Shown: positions 62,501 to 64,000 of the stretch, in pieces
Layout: each line of letters starts with the position of its first letter
Position numbering within the stretch: the stretch's first letter is position 1
Assembly: GCF_036370855.1 (NCBI RefSeq)
Contig: NC_088099.1
Span: 23,031,501-23,095,500, forward strand
DNA length: 64,000 nt
Direction: 5' to 3'
Source of the DNA: Dromaius novaehollandiae
Lineage: Eukaryota > Chordata > Aves > Casuariiformes > Dromaiidae
The notes under the pieces: model-generated
The model's input: only the letters and a program-made list of their open reading frames with translations
Database searches by the model: none
What the model was told of the DNA's origin: nothing
Made by a program: the position numbers and the translations under genes

Positions 62501-63897
62501 TACTCTGTAAGATAAAGGGTAATAAAGATAAAGCTAAATATATTGTTCCTGAAGTACAAGATACTCTCATTAAATGCACTTTTAAATTCTGCTAAATGCA
62601 CAAACACAAATAGTAAGAGTAAACACACTTACTGGGTGCAGGAGATTCTGTTGGTTCAGGTTTTACACTTGCCCCTATAAGAAAAAAATATTTATTATGA
62701 TCAAATAATAAATTTCTGGAGCACTCTTCAATTTTAAATGCATATTCTTGTTCCCTTAGGGTATAAAACCAAGCTATTCCTAATGCACAAGGCATTATAA
62801 AATACCTTGAAATGTGACTGAATTGAGTAGTTACATTTGGTATTCACTAGATGCAGCAAACCTTACACCCCAAAGCATTAACTCTATTAAGCCAGGCCCT
62901 GTGTCTCCCTCCTATTCCTTTCCCCACGTCATTTATACATTAATTCTGGCTTAAACCAGAAATAGCATGGGTTATCTTCTTCCATGATACCCTAGCTACC
63001 ATGATACCCTAGCTACTACGGAGTGAGGTTCGTCCCATCCTTCTCTGGTTTTGAGAAGAACTACTATCCTGGATCTTAAAAATTTCCCTAGATAAAATCT
63101 CACTGGAACAGATACACTCCCAAGAAATTAATTCATCCTTTCTGACAAAAAGACTTCATGCTAAAGAATTCCCGTTTGTTTTGACTATAGAATCATGGAG
63201 ATCCTTTGTCATTAGTATCTCAGGAAAACACTCCCTAAAGATCTCTCTGGAGATCATTATAGGGTTACCAATTTATTTTGTGCTAAAAAATAATCTCACA
63301 GATATTGGCATGTTAGAAAAAATTCTCCGAGTGCCTGAAAAATGGTTTTATCAATATAAAGATTTGCAAACAATTTGCTAAAAATCTGAAACCTGACTCA
63401 GGAAAATTTATTCCAAAACAGAATTTGTTGGAAAAGGCACAAACTTCTCTAAATGAAAAGTCAGAACTGAATGTGAATATTCAAACTACCATTTCCCATT
63501 TTTCGAGAATTACATTTCCTTATCTGAAATCATAGAGAAAGATCAGTGAGAAGTCCCAGCAGGGCACCTTTGGGTCTGTTTCTTTGAATATATCAAAGGC
63601 AGGTAAATCCTTACACCATTTTGATACTTCACTATCCACAGGGTACCATTCTGATGAACAGCTTTGAAAATTATTTTGCTCATAGCTAAGAAAAAAAAAT
63701 CAAATGCGATTCTGTTCTTACTACACTTATATATAGGAGGAAGCAATACTACCTTTTTTTATCTGACAAATCCATCCATGCAGATAATCACAATGCCTGT
63801 CATTCCATAACATGCTGGAATCGCCACTAATCTCTGCACAAAGTTCAATTCCTTGGTAATTATTGGGCTCTCCAAAGCCCCAGTTTTCATACCTCAC
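41264..63897 (-). CDS. MRC1: Gene B: second MRC1-like gene, 3' half (exons 15-30 equivalents)
   Basis: Sixteen exons with consistent phases give 2190 nt, 729 residues plus TAA. They run from the last part of CTLD4 through CTLD5-8, stalk, membrane helix and tail. The 5' half lies beyond 64000. By comparison with gene A the full product should be about 1450 residues (inference). CTLD4 and CTLD5 both keep EPN and WND, so the receptor should bind mannose-type sugars. The tail keeps the canonical endocytic block (FENNLYF). The gene is in the same orientation as A and about 6.1 kb upstream of its start codon. No exon is broken. Identity to A by eye ranges from about 54% (CTLD8 end) to about 76% (CTLD5 loop), so the duplication is not recent. 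The introns hold no other gene I recognise. Confidence 0.92.
41889..41942 (-). CDS. MRC1: Gene B exon 29: stalk exon with short tandem repeat
   Basis: 54 nt (or 51 nt with the second acceptor, starting at 41939). It encodes AEIPPAAEMPPAEMPTK, a threefold imperfect repeat of AE(I/M)PPA between CTLD8 and the membrane. The acceptor is a tandem CAGCAG and both choices keep the frame. The pyrimidine tract is weak. Donor GTAAGA. It sits where gene A has its 33-nt stalk exon, but shares no clear sequence with it. Confidence 0.75.
44592..44759 (-). CDS. MRC1: Gene B exon 28: CTLD8, last part
   Basis: 168 nt, as in gene A. GEWLWLDNTAVNFVNWNVGE, SEHCVEM and YWNNIYCSSYKGYVCKKPK. EPS and WNN replace EPN and WND. 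Donor GTAAGT. Confidence 0.9.
46654..46770 (-). CDS. MRC1: Gene B exon 27: CTLD8, middle part
   Basis: 117 nt, as in gene A. GASLVSVEDSAEANFLAYTI, then TFWTGMYRNVD, with WTGM where CTLDs usually show WIGL. Acceptor TTGCAG, donor GTAAAT. Confidence 0.88.
49511..49663 (-). CDS. MRC1: Gene B exon 26: CTLD8, first part
   Basis: 153 nt, as in gene A. The linker TEPPQLPGKCPESEG, then SWVPFRGHCYYIESSSTRNW and ASLECLRL. Donor GTGAGT, phase 1. Confidence 0.9.
50664..50829 (-). CDS. MRC1: Gene B exon 25: CTLD7, last part
   Basis: 166 nt, as in gene A. YTKWAEGEPKQKIGCVYLD and AWKTGSCNESYFSVCKK. The loop is EPK and WKT, so no calcium-dependent sugar site is expected. Donor GTAAGA. Confidence 0.9.
51876..52105 (-). 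CDS. MRC1: Gene B exon 24: CTLD7, first part
   Basis: 230 nt (gene A 233). KMKWEDARKNCRRDQFDLSS, FLWLKILKYG and IWIGLNSNV. Sequon NNS in the linker. Acceptor TATAG, donor GTAAGA. Confidence 0.9.
53031..53133 (-). CDS. MRC1: Gene B exon 23: CTLD6, last part
   Basis: 103 nt, as in gene A. ADCVVMRNNPVKEAGKWADE and SRGYICQINA. WAD replaces WND. Acceptor CTCCTAG, donor GTACTT. Confidence 0.88.
54949..55118 (-). CDS. MRC1: Gene B exon 22: CTLD6, middle part, with longer loop
   Basis: 170 nt against 149 in gene A. DTWIGLNDINHELRFLWTDG and VYFTNWAKGFPSGHMDLYSY: seven extra residues enlarge the loop after TNWAKG. Donor GTGAAT, phase 0. Confidence 0.88.
56866..57016. repeat. TA/CA-rich microsatellite
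   Basis: A run of alternating purine-pyrimidine tetramers (ATAC, GTAT, CATA) ends in ACACACACACACACAC around 57000. It lies in the intron between exons 21 and 22 of gene B. Confidence 0.85.
57210..57324 (-). CDS. MRC1: Gene B exon 21: CTLD6, first part
   Basis: 115 nt, as in gene A. CYKIFGFTEDQRVTWHAART, then NLGGNLATIPNEQVQ. Acceptor TTTCAG, donor GTACTA. Confidence 0.89.
58063..58205 (-). CDS. MRC1: Gene B exon 20: end of CTLD5 (WND) and start of CTLD6
   Basis: 143 nt, as in gene A. GFWNDINCGYPNPYICERHN closes CTLD5 with WND. A linker with sequons NSS and NST follows, then CHPTWLSFQNK opens CTLD6. Acceptor ATTCAG; the donor GTACTG is weak. Confidence 0.89.
58706..58806 (-). CDS. MRC1: Gene B exon 19: CTLD5 calcium loop with EPN
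   Basis: 101 nt, as in gene A. WMDGTPVNYLAWAPHEPN carries EPN, followed by FANNDENCVVMY. Acceptor CTCTCCAG, donor GTAAGT. Confidence 0.91.
61145..61212 (-). CDS. MRC1: Gene B exon 18: CTLD5, middle part
   Basis: 68 nt, as in gene A. ILKSGKEDAYFIGLQLSVDQ has FIGL in place of WIGL. Donor GTAGGT, phase 0 to 2; the split codon gives Ser before WMDG. Confidence 0.87.
62341..62504 (-). CDS. MRC1: Gene B exon 17: CTLD5, first part
   Basis: 164 nt (gene A 170). DGWIIHEDKHYYFSTESVPM, then EFCKKNFGDLAVIESESERK. Acceptor CTTACAG, donor GTAAGA. The two-codon difference lies in the linker before the first strand. Confidence 0.9.
62633..62674 (-). CDS. MRC1: Gene B exon 16: CTLD4-CTLD5 linker micro-exon
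   Basis: 42 nt, GASVKPEPTESPAP, two codons longer than the gene A micro-exon (GASLKPEPTSTF). Acceptor CTTATAG, donor GTAAGT, phase 1 on both sides. Confidence 0.87.
62982..63015. repeat. 17-bp tandem duplication
   Basis: The unit CCATGATACCCTAGCTA occurs twice, perfectly and without spacer, in the gene B intron between exons 16 and 15. Confidence 0.9.
63753..63897 (-). CDS. MRC1: Gene B exon 15 equivalent: CTLD4 sugar-binding part
   Basis: 145 nt, as in gene A. VRYENWGFGEPNNYQG has EPN, then MLWNDRHCDYLHGWICQ has WND. Acceptor CATAG, donor GTAGTA, phase 0 to 1. This is the most upstream exon of gene B in the window. Confidence 0.91.
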
Positions 63898-64000
63898 CTA
63901 TGATAGAAAAAGGTTTGTGATGATTCCATTGCACAGAAAGACAATAGTGGAGAGAGAGGGAGGAGGCAGCATCAAACCACAAACCCACAGTCTATTTCTA

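Noticed and set aside
1-64000. Pseudogenisation of gene A or B
   Set aside because: All reconstructed exons join without frameshift or internal stop (4332 nt and 2190 nt, both divisible by three) and conserved cysteines are in place.

Overview
The window is vertebrate nuclear DNA, most likely from a bird. The support is a CR1-type LINE at 1-1500 and a second CR1 3' end near 10.3-10.6 kb, compact introns, and two head-to-tail genes of the macrophage mannose receptor (MRC1) family on the minus strand. As far as I know, the chicken MRC1 locus is also a tandem MRC1-like cluster. I cannot name the species.

Gene A (minus strand, 35166 down to 1901) is complete. I rebuilt 30 coding exons with GT/AG borders and matching phases. 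They total 4332 nt and give 1443 residues plus a stop. The order is signal peptide, ricin-type cysteine-rich domain, fibronectin type II domain, eight C-type lectin-like domains (CTLD1-8), short stalk, one membrane helix and a 44-residue tail. Gene B (minus strand, from beyond 64000 down to 41264) is the next copy upstream. Only its last 16 coding exons are in the window (exon 15 equivalent to exon 30, 2190 nt, 729 residues plus stop), running from the end of CTLD4 to the tail. Ten of the 16 comparable exons have identical length in the two genes.

Layout: 1-1500, CR1 on the plus strand. 1501-1900, 3' flank of gene A with an ATTAAA signal at 1860-1865. 1901-35166, gene A. 35167-41263, about 6.1 kb of intergenic DNA that must hold the promoter of A and the 3' end of B. 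41264-63897, exons 30 to 15 of gene B. 63898-64000, intron of B.

Both genes keep the EPN and WND calcium/sugar motifs in CTLD4 and CTLD5, the two classical mannose-binding domains, so both products should be mannose-type endocytic lectins. They differ in the tail (A lost the aromatic residue after the endocytic tyrosine), in the stalk (B has a short tandem repeat with a double acceptor), in a CTLD6 loop and in CTLD7. I found no second protein family, RNA gene, CRISPR array or other unknown system. The points of interest are differences between two old receptor duplicates.
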